A stretch of 64,000 nt of DNA from Gordonia soli NBRC 108243 (GTDB lineage: Bacteria; Actinomycetota; Actinomycetes; Mycobacteriales; Mycobacteriaceae), in the NCBI RefSeq assembly GCF_000334455.1, contig NZ_BANX01000007.1, positions 1-64,000 of the forward strand, given 5' to 3'. Shown one piece after another: positions 8,799 through 16,847 of this stretch. The notes beneath the pieces are model-generated. The model was not told the origin of the DNA. It made no database searches and was given only the letters and a program-made list of their open reading frames with translations. Each line of letters starts with the position of its first letter. The stretch's first letter is position 1. Position numbers and translations under genes: made by a program.

Positions 8799-10291
8799 CC
8801 GCCGTGCACCCCGGACCCGCTGCCGAGACCATCGCGCGCATCAACCCCGACCTCTACATCGACGGTGCCTGGGTGCCGGCGCTGTCGGGGGCGCGGTTCG
8901 ACGTCGAGAACCCCGCCACCGGTGAGATACTCGCCCAGGTCGCCGACGCCGGTGCCGACGATGCCCGCGTCGCGCTGCAGACCGCGGTCGACCATCAGAC
9001 CGCATGGGCCGCCACATCCCCCCGGTCGCGGAGCGAGATCCTCTATCGCGCACACCAACTGATCATGTCGCGGGTCGACGAGATCGCCTCGGTGATGACG
9101 GCCGAGATGGGGAAGCCCCTCGCGGAGGCGAAGGGCGAGGTCGCCTACGGAGCGGAGTTCTTCCGCTGGTTCGCCGAGGAGGCCGTCCGCATCGGCGGCG
9201 ATCACACCACCACCGGCGACGGCGCCAACCGCATCATCGTCACCAAGCAGCCGGTCGGACCGTGCATCCTGATCACCCCGTGGAACTTCCCGCTCGCCAT
9301 GGGCACCCGCAAGATCGGCCCCGCGGTGGCGGCCGGGTGCACGATGGTCTTCAAGCCGGCCGAACTGACACCGTTGACCTCGCTGCTGCTCGCCGACATC
9401 CTGCGCGAGGCCGGTCTGCCCGACGGCGTCCTGAACGTCGTCACCACGACCGATCCCGGTGCCGTGGTCGGAGAGTGGATGGAGAGCGGCAAGGCCCGCA
9501 AGGTGAGCTTCACCGGGTCCACCGAGGTCGGGAAGCTGCTCCTGCGCCAGGCCGCCGGGTCGGTGATGCGCACGTCGATGGAGCTCGGCGGCAACGCACC
9601 GTTCATCGTCTGCGCCGACGCCGACATCGACCGCGCGGTCGACGGCGCGATGGTCGCCAAGATGCGCAACATCGGCCAGGCCTGCACTGCGGCCAATCGC
9701 TTCTTCGTCCATCGGTCGGTGGCCGCAGAGTTCAGCGAGAAGCTCGCCGCCCGGATGAGGGCGCTGACCGTCGGCGACGGCGCCGCCGACGGGGTGCAGG
9801 TCGGCCCGCTGGTCGAGACCAAGGCTGTCGACAAGGTCGACCGACTGGTGACCGACGCGGTCGAACGTGGCGCGCAGATCAGTTGCGGCGGAACGCGTCC
9901 GGAAGGTCCGGGCCACTTCTACCAGCCGACGGTGCTCACCGACGTCGCGCCCGGGTCCGATCTGATGTCCACGGAGATCTTCGGCCCGGTCGCCGCGATC
10001 GTCCCGTTCGACGGCGACGGTGCAGACGCCGACGACGCCGTGCTCGCGTTGGCCAACGACACCCCGTGGGGTCTCGTCGGCTACCTCTTCAGTTCCGACG
10101 TCGATCGCGTCGAGTACCTGTCGGCACACCTCGAGGTCGGCATGGTCGGCGTCAACACCGGACTCGTCTCCAACCCGGCCGCCCCGTTCGGCGGGATCAA
10201 GGAGTCCGGTCTGGGCCGAGAGGGCGGTCGCCTGGGCATCGAAGAGTTCCTCGATGTGAAGTACCTGGCGGTCCCCGTCCGCAAGCGCTGA
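8795..10291 (+). CDS. NAD(P)-dependent aldehyde (succinate-semialdehyde type) dehydrogenase
   Basis: A 498-residue ALDH superfamily enzyme oxidising an aldehyde to the acid. Visible are PWNFP (Asn164), KPAE (Lys187), GSTEVGK (241-247), MELGGNAPF with Glu263, and the nucleophile Cys297 in GQACTA. The ATG at 8795 overlaps the previous stop (ATGA) and has GAGAGGAG upstream. Sequence style (short N-terminus, MELGGNAPF) resembles GabD-type succinate-semialdehyde dehydrogenases. With the class III aminotransferase it can turn an omega-amino acid into a dicarboxylate; in an ectoine-like route the aldehyde would be aspartate semialdehyde. Confidence 0.9.
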   Translation: MTAVHPGPAAETIARINPDLYIDGAWVPALSGARFDVENPATGEILAQVADAGADDARVALQTAVDHQTAWAATSPRSRSEILYRAHQLIMSRVDEIASVMTAEMGKPLAEAKGEVAYGAEFFRWFAEEAVRIGGDHTTTGDGANRIIVTKQPVGPCILITPWNFPLAMGTRKIGPAVAAGCTMVFKPAELTPLTSLLLADILREAGLPDGVLNVVTTTDPGAVVGEWMESGKARKVSFTGSTEVGKLLLRQAAGSVMRTSMELGGNAPFIVCADADIDRAVDGAMVAKMRNIGQACTAANRFFVHRSVAAEFSEKLAARMRALTVGDGAADGVQVGPLVETKAVDKVDRLVTDAVERGAQISCGGTRPEGPGHFYQPTVLTDVAPGSDLMSTEIFGPVAAIVPFDGDGADADDAVLALANDTPWGLVGYLFSSDVDRVEYLSAHLEVGMVGVNTGLVSNPAAPFGGIKESGLGREGGRLGIEEFLDVKYLAVPVRKR

Positions 10292-10355
10292 CGTACCGGC
10301 CGATCTCGGCGACAATCGACACGTATCACTTCTTCAGCCCCAGAGGAGGCAGCGG

Positions 10356-11549
10356 TTGTACCTCGGAGCCCAGCTGTTCACCGACAGCGAGTACGAATCG
10401 CGACTGGCGCGCGTCCGTGAACTCATGGACCGCCAGGGGCTCTCGGCGATCATCGTCACCGACCCCGCGAACATCTTCTACCTGATCGGCTACAACGCGT
10501 GGTCGTTCTACACCCCGCAGATGCTCTTCGTCCCCATCGAGGGCGAGATGATCTTCTTCGCCAGGGAGATGGATGCTCATGGCGCACACCGGACCACCTG
10601 GTTGGGCGACGACCAGATCGTCGGGTACCCGGAGAGCTATGTGCACCGTCCGCACGTCCACCCCTTCGACTGGGTGGCGTGGGCCCTGCGACAGCGGCAC
10701 CAGATCGCCCCGGCCTCCCGGGCGGGGTCGGTCGGGCTGGAGATGGACTCGCACTTCTTCTCCCCCAAGGCATACCGCGCGCTGTACAACGCGATCCCGG
10801 AGTGGAAGCTGGTCGACAACTTCGAGTTGGTGAACTGGGTCCGCTCGGTGAAGTCCGACGCAGAGATCCAGTTGATGCGGCAAGCCGGGATGGTCTGTTC
10901 GGAGGCGATGCGGGCGGCCATCGACACCATCGATGTCGGTGTGCGTCAATGCGATGCGGCAGCTGCCATCTCGCAGGCGCAGATCACCGGGACCGAGGAG
11001 TTCGGCGGTGACTACCCGGCGATCGTGCCGATGATGCCGACCGGCGCCGCCGCCGACACGCCGCACCTCACCTGGCATCAGGGGACCTTCGTGGAGAACG
11101 AGGCGGTCGTCGTCGAATTGACCGGCGCGCACAACCGATACCACTGCCCGCTCGCGCGCACCGTTGCACTCGGGAAACCGTCCAAGGACCTCGACTACGT
11201 GGCGAAGGCCACCTCCGAGGGACTGAACAACGTCCTCGATGCCATCCGGCCGGGCGTCGCCTCCCGAGAGCTGGCGTCGACGTGGAACTGGACGCTGGCG
11301 AAGTACGGGCTCGAGAAGCCCTCGCGCCTGGGCTATTCGATCGGTATCGGTTATCCGCCCGACTGGGGTGAACGGACGATCAGCATCCGGTCCGAGGACG
11401 AGACGATCCTGGAGACCAACATGACCTTCCACATCGTGTGCGGAATGTGGATGGACAACTACGGTTTCGAACTCTCGGAGTCAGTGCGGGTCAGTCCGAC
11501 CGGCGTCGAGACGTTCACGAGCTTTCCCCGAGAACTGATCCAGAAGTGA
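10356..11549 (+). CDS. M24-family (pita-bread) hydrolase related to ectoine hydrolase DoeA/EutD
   Basis: A 397-residue creatinase/aminopeptidase P-fold protein starting at TTG 10356 behind GAGGAGG. Stretches I recall as shared with ectoine hydrolase DoeA include GYNAWSFYTPQ (45-55), FGGDYPAIVP (216-225), RYHCPLART (261-269), YPPDWGER (333-340) and FELSESV (371-377). The M24 metal ligands are not conserved: the first two aspartates are Glu254 and Cys264/Pro265, and the HE motif is absent. It therefore should be a metal-free hydrolase like creatinase. DoeA opens the ectoine ring to N-acetyl-diaminobutyrate. Homology to DoeA is from memory; ectoine as substrate is an inference supported by the neighbours. 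Confidence 0.8.
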   Translation: MYLGAQLFTDSEYESRLARVRELMDRQGLSAIIVTDPANIFYLIGYNAWSFYTPQMLFVPIEGEMIFFAREMDAHGAHRTTWLGDDQIVGYPESYVHRPHVHPFDWVAWALRQRHQIAPASRAGSVGLEMDSHFFSPKAYRALYNAIPEWKLVDNFELVNWVRSVKSDAEIQLMRQAGMVCSEAMRAAIDTIDVGVRQCDAAAAISQAQITGTEEFGGDYPAIVPMMPTGAAADTPHLTWHQGTFVENEAVVVELTGAHNRYHCPLARTVALGKPSKDLDYVAKATSEGLNNVLDAIRPGVASRELASTWNWTLAKYGLEKPSRLGYSIGIGYPPDWGERTISIRSEDETILETNMTFHIVCGMWMDNYGFELSESVRVSPTGVETFTSFPRELIQK

Positions 11550-11559
11550 GGTGACCACC

Positions 11560-12825
11560 ATGACCGCCACCACCGACAACGAGGCGACCACATCGCTGCA
11601 CGACGTCCGTCGTGCCACCCAGACGTTCCCGTTGGCCGGGCGCGCCAAGGACCTGGTCGGATCGCTCATCGATTCGTCGACGTCCCTGCTCGCCTCGCAG
11701 TCCCACGACATCGTGCGGTTCGCGATGGGCTCCCCTGCCGACGAGGCGGTTCCCGCCGAGGAGTTCCGCCAGATCGCCGGCGAGATCCTCGACAACTCGT
11801 CGTTCACCTACGGCGCCACCGAGGGTGAACCGCGGCTGCTGCAGCTGCTCGTCGACTATCTCGCGACCACCCCGGACCCGTCGAGCCACGAACGGCTCGT
11901 CATCACCACCGGTGGGATGCAGGGACTCGATCTGGCGTGCAAGCTGTTCGTCGACCCCGGCGACCTGGTGGTCGTGGAGTCGCCGACCTACACCAACGGC
12001 AGTGCGACAGCGTTGTCCTACGGTGCGCAGCTCCTCGAGATCCCGACGGACGAGGACGGGATGCTGGTCGACCAGCTCGAGGATCTCGTCTCGCACACCC
12101 ACAAGACGCCCAAGGCGATCTACACCATCCCCACGTTCCAGAACCCGTCCGGTGTGACGATGTCGGAGGAACGCCGCCGCGAGCTCCTGCGTCTGGCCCA
12201 CAAGTGGGGTTCGGTCATCATCGACGACGACCCGTACGGCCTGTTGCGGTTCGCCGGCACCGACATCCCGACCTTCCAGACCCTCAGCCCACAGGACCCG
12301 CTGCTGTTCTCGGTGCGGACGTTCTCGAAGATCCTCGCGCCCGGCTGGCGCGTCGGATGGGTCGACGCCGACCCGGCGTTGCGGCAGCTGCTCATCAACG
12401 GCAAGCAGGCCATGGACACCTGCACCAACGTGCCGAACCAGCACATCGTCGCCGAGTACATCGCCCGCGGCGGACTCGAGGACCACCTGGCCGGCCTGCG
12501 CACGCTCTACCGCGAGCGCAAGGACGCGATGGTCGAGTCGATCCGCACCCATCTGGGCGATCGCGTCACGACCACCGATCCCGAGGGCGGGTTCTTCCTG
12601 TGGGTCACCCTGCAGGGCGAGTTCGCGGAGATCGACACCCGTGAGCTGTTCGAGCGCGCTCTCGCCGACGGCGTGGCGTTCATCCCGGGTCCGGCACTGT
12701 CACCGGGCGGGCGGTTCCGCAACGCCATGCGCCTGTGCTTCGCGTCCAGCACGCCGGCACGCATCGACGAGGGCATCCGACGACTGACCGGCACACTCGA
12801 GACGATGGCCCGCGAGGCGGGGTGA
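11560..12825 (+). CDS. PLP-dependent aminotransferase, class I/II (2-aminoadipate/MocR-type)
   Basis: A 421-residue fold-type I aminotransferase with the pattern SPTYTNGS, PTFQNPSG (191-198), DDDPYG (222-227) and Schiff-base Lys257 in FSKILAPGWRVGW. It resembles 2-aminoadipate aminotransferases and the C-terminal domain of MocR regulators, but has no N-terminal HTH. ATG 11560 is preferred over GTG 11551, nine bases upstream and in frame, because the GAGG stretch is better spaced. It follows the M24 gene by about 10 bases and is followed by the M20 gene. A second aminotransferase in one operon suggests a substrate with two amino groups or sequential transaminations. Confidence 0.87.
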   Translation: MTATTDNEATTSLHDVRRATQTFPLAGRAKDLVGSLIDSSTSLLASQSHDIVRFAMGSPADEAVPAEEFRQIAGEILDNSSFTYGATEGEPRLLQLLVDYLATTPDPSSHERLVITTGGMQGLDLACKLFVDPGDLVVVESPTYTNGSATALSYGAQLLEIPTDEDGMLVDQLEDLVSHTHKTPKAIYTIPTFQNPSGVTMSEERRRELLRLAHKWGSVIIDDDPYGLLRFAGTDIPTFQTLSPQDPLLFSVRTFSKILAPGWRVGWVDADPALRQLLINGKQAMDTCTNVPNQHIVAEYIARGGLEDHLAGLRTLYRERKDAMVESIRTHLGDRVTTTDPEGGFFLWVTLQGEFAEIDTRELFERALADGVAFIPGPALSPGGRFRNAMRLCFASSTPARIDEGIRRLTGTLETMAREAG

Positions 12826-12853
12826 GTGGCACCTGTGGCTCGGCGCCGATACC

Positions 12854-14062
12854 GTGACCGACGTGAGTGTTGCGGGTGACATCGAGTCCCGGGTGCTGTC
12901 GGCGATCGACGACGACGCCGTCGTCGAGCTGACCACCGCGCTGGTCCAGGCACCGAGCGAGAATCCCGGCGGCACCGAGTCCGCTGCCGTGGCCGTGCTC
13001 GAGAAGGCGTGTCGGGAGGCTGGATTCGATGTCGAGATCACCGAGGTCGCACCGGGTCGGCCCAATCTGACCGCGACGCTGGCCGGCGGCGACGGTCCCG
13101 GACTGATGATCCTCGGGCACTCCGACGTGGTGCCGGCCGGACCGAACTGGACCGGCGATCCGTACCGGGTGCGGCGAGACGGTGATCTGCTGATCGGTCG
13201 CGGGACCACCGACATGAAGGGCGGCCTCGCCGCCGCCGTCGGTGCGATGAAGGCGATCGCGCGAGCCATCGCGGACGGTCATGCCGCCGTGAGCGGACCG
13301 GTGCAACTCGTGTGCACGGTCGACGAGGAAGAGCACGGCATCGGGGTGCGCGACTTCGTCGGTCGCCCGTCACGTCACGAGTTCGCCGGCTGCATCGTCG
13401 CCGAGCCGACCGACATGCAGGTCGTCCGCGGCTGCCGCGGCGCCTCTTACCTCGAGATCGACATCACCGGCCGCGCAGCCCATTCCGGTCGTCCCAAGGA
13501 CGGCCGGAGCGCCATCGAGGCGGCGGCATCGGTGATCGAGCTGATCCGCGCCGATCAGCGCGCACTGGACGAGCATCTCGACGACCTGCTCGGGGCGGGA
13601 ACCTGGAATGTCGGCACCATCGCAGGTGGGCAGGGCATCTCGGTGGTCGCGCCCACCTGTTCGCTCGGGGTCGACCGCCGGCTGATGCCGGACGAAGACG
13701 TGCACCGTATCGCCGAGGTCCTGCGGTCGGCCATCCGCGCCGCACGGATCGACACCGACGGCATCACCGTGGATGTCCGGGTCACGATGGAGATGCCCGG
13801 ATTCGCGACCCCTGCCGACCACCGCCTGGTGACCACGGCGGTCGACGCGGTCACCGATGCCGGCGTACCGACCTCCGTCGGCGGCTGGAGCGCCGCCTGC
13901 GACGGCGGCTTCGTCAGCCGCGACCTCGGCATCCCGAGCATCGTGCTGGGTCCTGGCGACATCCACTCCCAGGCGCATCAACCCGACGAGTCCATCGACG
14001 TCGCCGACCTGGCCGTGGCCGCCCGCACCTACGCGCTCAGCGCACTCCGCCTGTTGAGCTGA
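12854..14062 (+). CDS. M20-family amidohydrolase (ArgE/DapE-type deacylase)
   Basis: A 402-residue binuclear zinc hydrolase. Ligands and catalytic residues are visible: His89 in GHSDVVP, Asp120 in GRGTTDMKGG, the DEEE motif at 157-160, Glu184 in AEPTD and a terminal histidine in SQAHQPDES. Members remove acetyl, succinyl or carbamoyl groups from amino acids. In this operon a deacylase acting on an N-acyl diamino acid released by the M24 protein is an attractive role, which would replace the AstE-like DoeB of classic ectoine clusters. GTG 12854 is used; GTG 12863 is an alternative. It ends the plus-strand operon and converges on the MFS gene. Confidence 0.87.
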   Translation: MTDVSVAGDIESRVLSAIDDDAVVELTTALVQAPSENPGGTESAAVAVLEKACREAGFDVEITEVAPGRPNLTATLAGGDGPGLMILGHSDVVPAGPNWTGDPYRVRRDGDLLIGRGTTDMKGGLAAAVGAMKAIARAIADGHAAVSGPVQLVCTVDEEEHGIGVRDFVGRPSRHEFAGCIVAEPTDMQVVRGCRGASYLEIDITGRAAHSGRPKDGRSAIEAAASVIELIRADQRALDEHLDDLLGAGTWNVGTIAGGQGISVVAPTCSLGVDRRLMPDEDVHRIAEVLRSAIRAARIDTDGITVDVRVTMEMPGFATPADHRLVTTAVDAVTDAGVPTSVGGWSAACDGGFVSRDLGIPSIVLGPGDIHSQAHQPDESIDVADLAVAARTYALSALRLLS

Positions 14063-14074
14063 CTCGAGATACGA

Positions 14075-14110
14075 CGGTGGCCACCCCTCCCGAAGGCGAG
14101 GCGGCCACCG
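14075..14110. terminator. Hairpin between convergent genes
   Basis: CGGTGGCC (14075-14082) pairs perfectly with GGCCACCG (14103-14110) around a 20-base loop, in the 67-base gap between the convergent M20 and MFS genes. There is no U-tract, so it may be a weak bidirectional terminator or an RNA-stabilising hairpin. Confidence 0.45.
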
Positions 14111-14129
14111 ATCGTGTCGCGGACGTGCG

Positions 14130-15515
14130 TTACTTCTTGCTGCTCCCCGCTTCCGCCAGATCCCGCTCCAGGCTGGGGATCTCGGTTCCGCGGATCGAAC
14201 AACCCGCGGTCTCCTTCAGGAAGACGAGGGCGGCCATGCCGATCGCACATGCGCCCATCATGTAGATGGCCGGGAACAGGTTCCACCCGGTGTTCTCCAC
14301 CACCGCATCGTTGACCAGTGGAGCAGTACCACCGAACGCCGCGGTCGCCACGTTGTAGGAGATCGCGAACCCCGCGTAGCGGACTTGGGTCGGGAACATC
14401 GCCGGGAAGGTCGCCGAGATGGTCGCCAACTGCGGGATGTACAGCAATCCCAGGATGACGAACCCGACTATCGCCCAGGTGAACCCCTGGCCCATCAACC
14501 AGTACAGCGGCAACGCGAGGACGAACAGTCCGATCAGCGAGCCCCACCACATCGGTTTTCGGCCGGTCGAATCCGACCATCGACCGAAGAACGGGATCAT
14601 CGCCATCATCACCAACTGGCCGATCAGCACGACCGTCGATCCTGAGGAGTCGGACAGACCGATCGTGCTCTTGAGATATGTCGGCTGATAGGCCAGCAAG
14701 GTGTAGTTGGCCACGTTGAGCGCGATGACCATGCCGAACATGATCAGGATCGGACGCCAGTAGTTGGTCAGCAGATCCTTGAACCGCGTGAACGCCGTGC
14801 CCTTGATCTCGTTGTCCTGCTCCAGCTCCTGGAAGACCGGGGTGTCCTCCATCTGCGATCGCAGGTAGAGGCCGATCAGGCCCAGTGGCAGCGCGATCAG
14901 GAACGGGATGCGCCAACCCCAGGTCTGCATCTGCTCGTCGGTGAGCAGCAGCTCGAAGAGGAGGACGATCGCGGTTCCGGCGCTGAATCCGGCGAGCGTG
15001 CCGAATTCCAGGAACGAGCCGAACTTGCCTCGCTTCTTGTCCGGCGCGTACTCGGCCATGAAGGTGGCGGCGCCGCCGTACTCACCGCCGGTGGAGAAGC
15101 CCTGGATCACCCGCAGCAGGATCAGCAGAATCGGCGCCCAGACCCCCGCCACCGCGTGGGTGGGCAGCACGCCGATGAGCGCAGTCGCGCCGGAGATCAG
15201 CAGGATGGTCATGGCGAGAACAGATTTGCGTCCGATGCGGTCGCCGATCGGACCCCAGATCATGCCGCCCAATGGCCGCAGGACAAACGAGATCGCGAAG
15301 CCCAGCATGGTGCCGATCGTGCCGAGATCGCCCGGGAAGAACGCCTGGGTGAGATAGGTGGTGGTCGCCGCATAGACGCCGTAGTCGTACCATTCGGTCG
15401 CGTTGCCGATGGCCGATGCTCCGATCGCCTTGCGCAGTAGCGCTTTTCCTTCGGGTGATTCGGGGTCGGGGGCGAGCTCCTCGAAGGTCGCCGGTGAGGA
15501 TGATGCTTCAGTCAT
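14130..15515 (-). CDS. MFS transporter, metabolite:H+ symporter (ProP/MHS) type
   Basis: A 461-residue inner-membrane protein with about 12 hydrophobic segments. The N-terminal signature ATEWYDYGVYA (39-49) and the loop GDRIGRKS are typical of the MHS family, which imports proline, betaine, ectoine and dicarboxylates with protons. No binding residues identify the substrate. Its position next to the GntR regulator and between the two halves of the catabolic cluster suggests it imports the cluster's substrate. It could be read from its own promoter in the 95-base gap after the GntR gene. Confidence 0.9.
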   Translation of the reverse strand: MTEASSSPATFEELAPDPESPEGKALLRKAIGASAIGNATEWYDYGVYAATTTYLTQAFFPGDLGTIGTMLGFAISFVLRPLGGMIWGPIGDRIGRKSVLAMTILLISGATALIGVLPTHAVAGVWAPILLILLRVIQGFSTGGEYGGAATFMAEYAPDKKRGKFGSFLEFGTLAGFSAGTAIVLLFELLLTDEQMQTWGWRIPFLIALPLGLIGLYLRSQMEDTPVFQELEQDNEIKGTAFTRFKDLLTNYWRPILIMFGMVIALNVANYTLLAYQPTYLKSTIGLSDSSGSTVVLIGQLVMMAMIPFFGRWSDSTGRKPMWWGSLIGLFVLALPLYWLMGQGFTWAIVGFVILGLLYIPQLATISATFPAMFPTQVRYAGFAISYNVATAAFGGTAPLVNDAVVENTGWNLFPAIYMMGACAIGMAALVFLKETAGCSIRGTEIPSLERDLAEAGSSKK

Positions 15516-15610
15516 CTCCTACCTTCCTGGGGAAGTGTGGCCAATTGCGTTGTCGCTCAGCTCACATCGGCGGAAACCGGATCGAAACGGCGGTCGTCTG
15601 TGCCGTGTGA

Positions 15611-16327
15611 TCACCCCGCCGACTTGACACCAGGGTCGTCGGAGTCATCCGCGACCAGCCGGTTCAGGCCGTCGTTCATGTGATCGATCATCAGTTCGTC
15701 GGCCGCAGTCGCCGCCCCTGCGGCGATCGCGTCCACCAATGCCTGGTGTTCGTCTATTCGATCCTTTCCCGAGGAATACGTCCCCCGCATCGCCCGCAGG
15801 CACATCCGGGTCTCGACGAGGATTGTCTCGTGGAGACGCGAAAGGCGCTGGCTCTGGGCGTGATCGACCAGAGTCTGGTGAAATCTCATGTCCGCCTCGG
15901 CCATGTCGACCCCGTTCGGGTCGTCGACGTGCGTGCGCATCCGTACGACCGCGTCGTTGAGGTCGGCGATCGCATCCGGGTCGCCATGCGAGATTACCTG
16001 TGCCACAGCCGCGCGCTCGACGGCGGTGCGCGCCACGTACATGTCACGGATGTCGTCGTCGTCCATCGAGACGACGAAAAGACCACGGTTACGGTGGCTG
16101 ACCAGCAGTCCTTCTGCCGTCAACCGCTGCATGGCCTCGCGCAGCGGCCCACGACTCACACCGAGATCGGCGGCGAGTCCCGATTCGGTGAGTTGCGCGC
16201 CCGGCGGGAACTGTCCGGTTGCGATCGCATCGTGCAGTTTTCGCGCGATGATCGCCGGTGTGGACTCCTGGACCAAGGGGGTGAGAATCCGCTTTCGCCC
16301 CCCTGGTGCGGCCGATCGAGTCGCCAT
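15611..16327 (-). CDS. GntR regulator, FadR/FCD subfamily
   Basis: A 238-residue transcription factor. The winged helix carries LAADLGVSRGPLREAMQRL (roughly 50-68), and the C-terminal all-helical FCD domain shows the usual acidic/histidine metal-site pattern (MRFHQTLVDHA and later DEHQALVDAI). ATG 16327 is preferred because GAGG lies about 8 bases upstream; ATG 16333 would leave only 2. Family members bind ATTGTNNACAAT-like palindromes and release DNA on binding a pathway acid. Three matching sites occur in the window (4378, 18329, 32836), none directly before this gene, so it probably controls the cluster rather than itself. Confidence 0.9.
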   Translation of the reverse strand: MATRSAAPGGRKRILTPLVQESTPAIIARKLHDAIATGQFPPGAQLTESGLAADLGVSRGPLREAMQRLTAEGLLVSHRNRGLFVVSMDDDDIRDMYVARTAVERAAVAQVISHGDPDAIADLNDAVVRMRTHVDDPNGVDMAEADMRFHQTLVDHAQSQRLSRLHETILVETRMCLRAMRGTYSSGKDRIDEHQALVDAIAAGAATAADELMIDHMNDGLNRLVADDSDDPGVKSAG

Positions 16328-16349
16328 GGTCATTACCTCAGTTCTACTC

Positions 16350-16847
16350 TCATGCGCGCGCATAGGACAGCGTTTCGCCGCGCGCACCACCCATCCAGAT
16401 GTCGTTGCACGCGGCCGCGAATTCGGTCAGACCTTCGACGATGGTGCCGAAAACGTTGCCCGGCACCCAGCCGACGTCGCCGTTGACCAGCAGGTTGTTG
16501 CGTCCGTAGAAGACTGCCAGGTCGATCAGGAGCTGGTGCTCACCAGGTGCCGAGCCGACCTCGTATCCGTACGCCGGATTGGTGAGCACCCCGTCGAAGG
16601 TGAAGTAGCACAGGTCACCAGGGATCGGCGTGATCGTCGTGTTCTCCGGCCCGGGCTCGGTCGGCGCGAATGCGGGCAGGAGCGTGTAGATCTCATTGCG
16701 CGCGAACTTTCCGTGAAAGACCTGTCCACCCAGCGGTAATGCGTCCCAGACCGCTGCCGCGGTCCGCGGCGCCTCGTCGTCGAGGAGACGCGCCACGGCG
16801 GTGACCCCACGCCTCTCCAGGGACACGGTGATGAAACGGTCGGTCAT
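16350..16847 (-). CDS. DUF3830 (cyclophilin-like fold) protein
   Basis: A 165-residue protein beginning MTDRFITVSLERRG at ATG 16847, overlapping the amidase stop by ATGA, so it is translationally coupled to the amidase. Features are GGQVFHGKFARNEIYTLLP (about 48-66), PGDLCYFTF and a C-terminal GARGETLSY. I recognise the pattern as DUF3830, related to cyclophilin-like CsaA/TM1367 folds with no assigned reaction. DUF3830 genes are typically found beside amidohydrolase or racemase genes in catabolic clusters; that is recollection, not proof. A small-molecule-binding or auxiliary subunit role is possible. Confidence 0.7.
   Translation of the reverse strand: MTDRFITVSLERRGVTAVARLLDDEAPRTAAAVWDALPLGGQVFHGKFARNEIYTLLPAFAPTEPGPENTTITPIPGDLCYFTFDGVLTNPAYGYEVGSAPGEHQLLIDLAVFYGRNNLLVNGDVGWVPGNVFGTIVEGLTEFAAACNDIWMGGARGETLSYARA

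Noticed and set aside
8486-10315. A 609-codon minus-strand frame opposite the aldehyde dehydrogenase, and a similar 544-codon one at 4228-5862
   Set aside because: Both mirror conserved enzymes and lack any family signature or ribosome site.
10292-10355. ACAAT half-site upstream of the M24 gene
   Set aside because: No matching second arm; the gene is more likely read from the upstream operon promoter.
15516-15610. GntR operator before the MFS gene (CCAATTGCGTTGTCGC)
   Set aside because: Only a loose half-site; does not match ATTGTYGACAAT.
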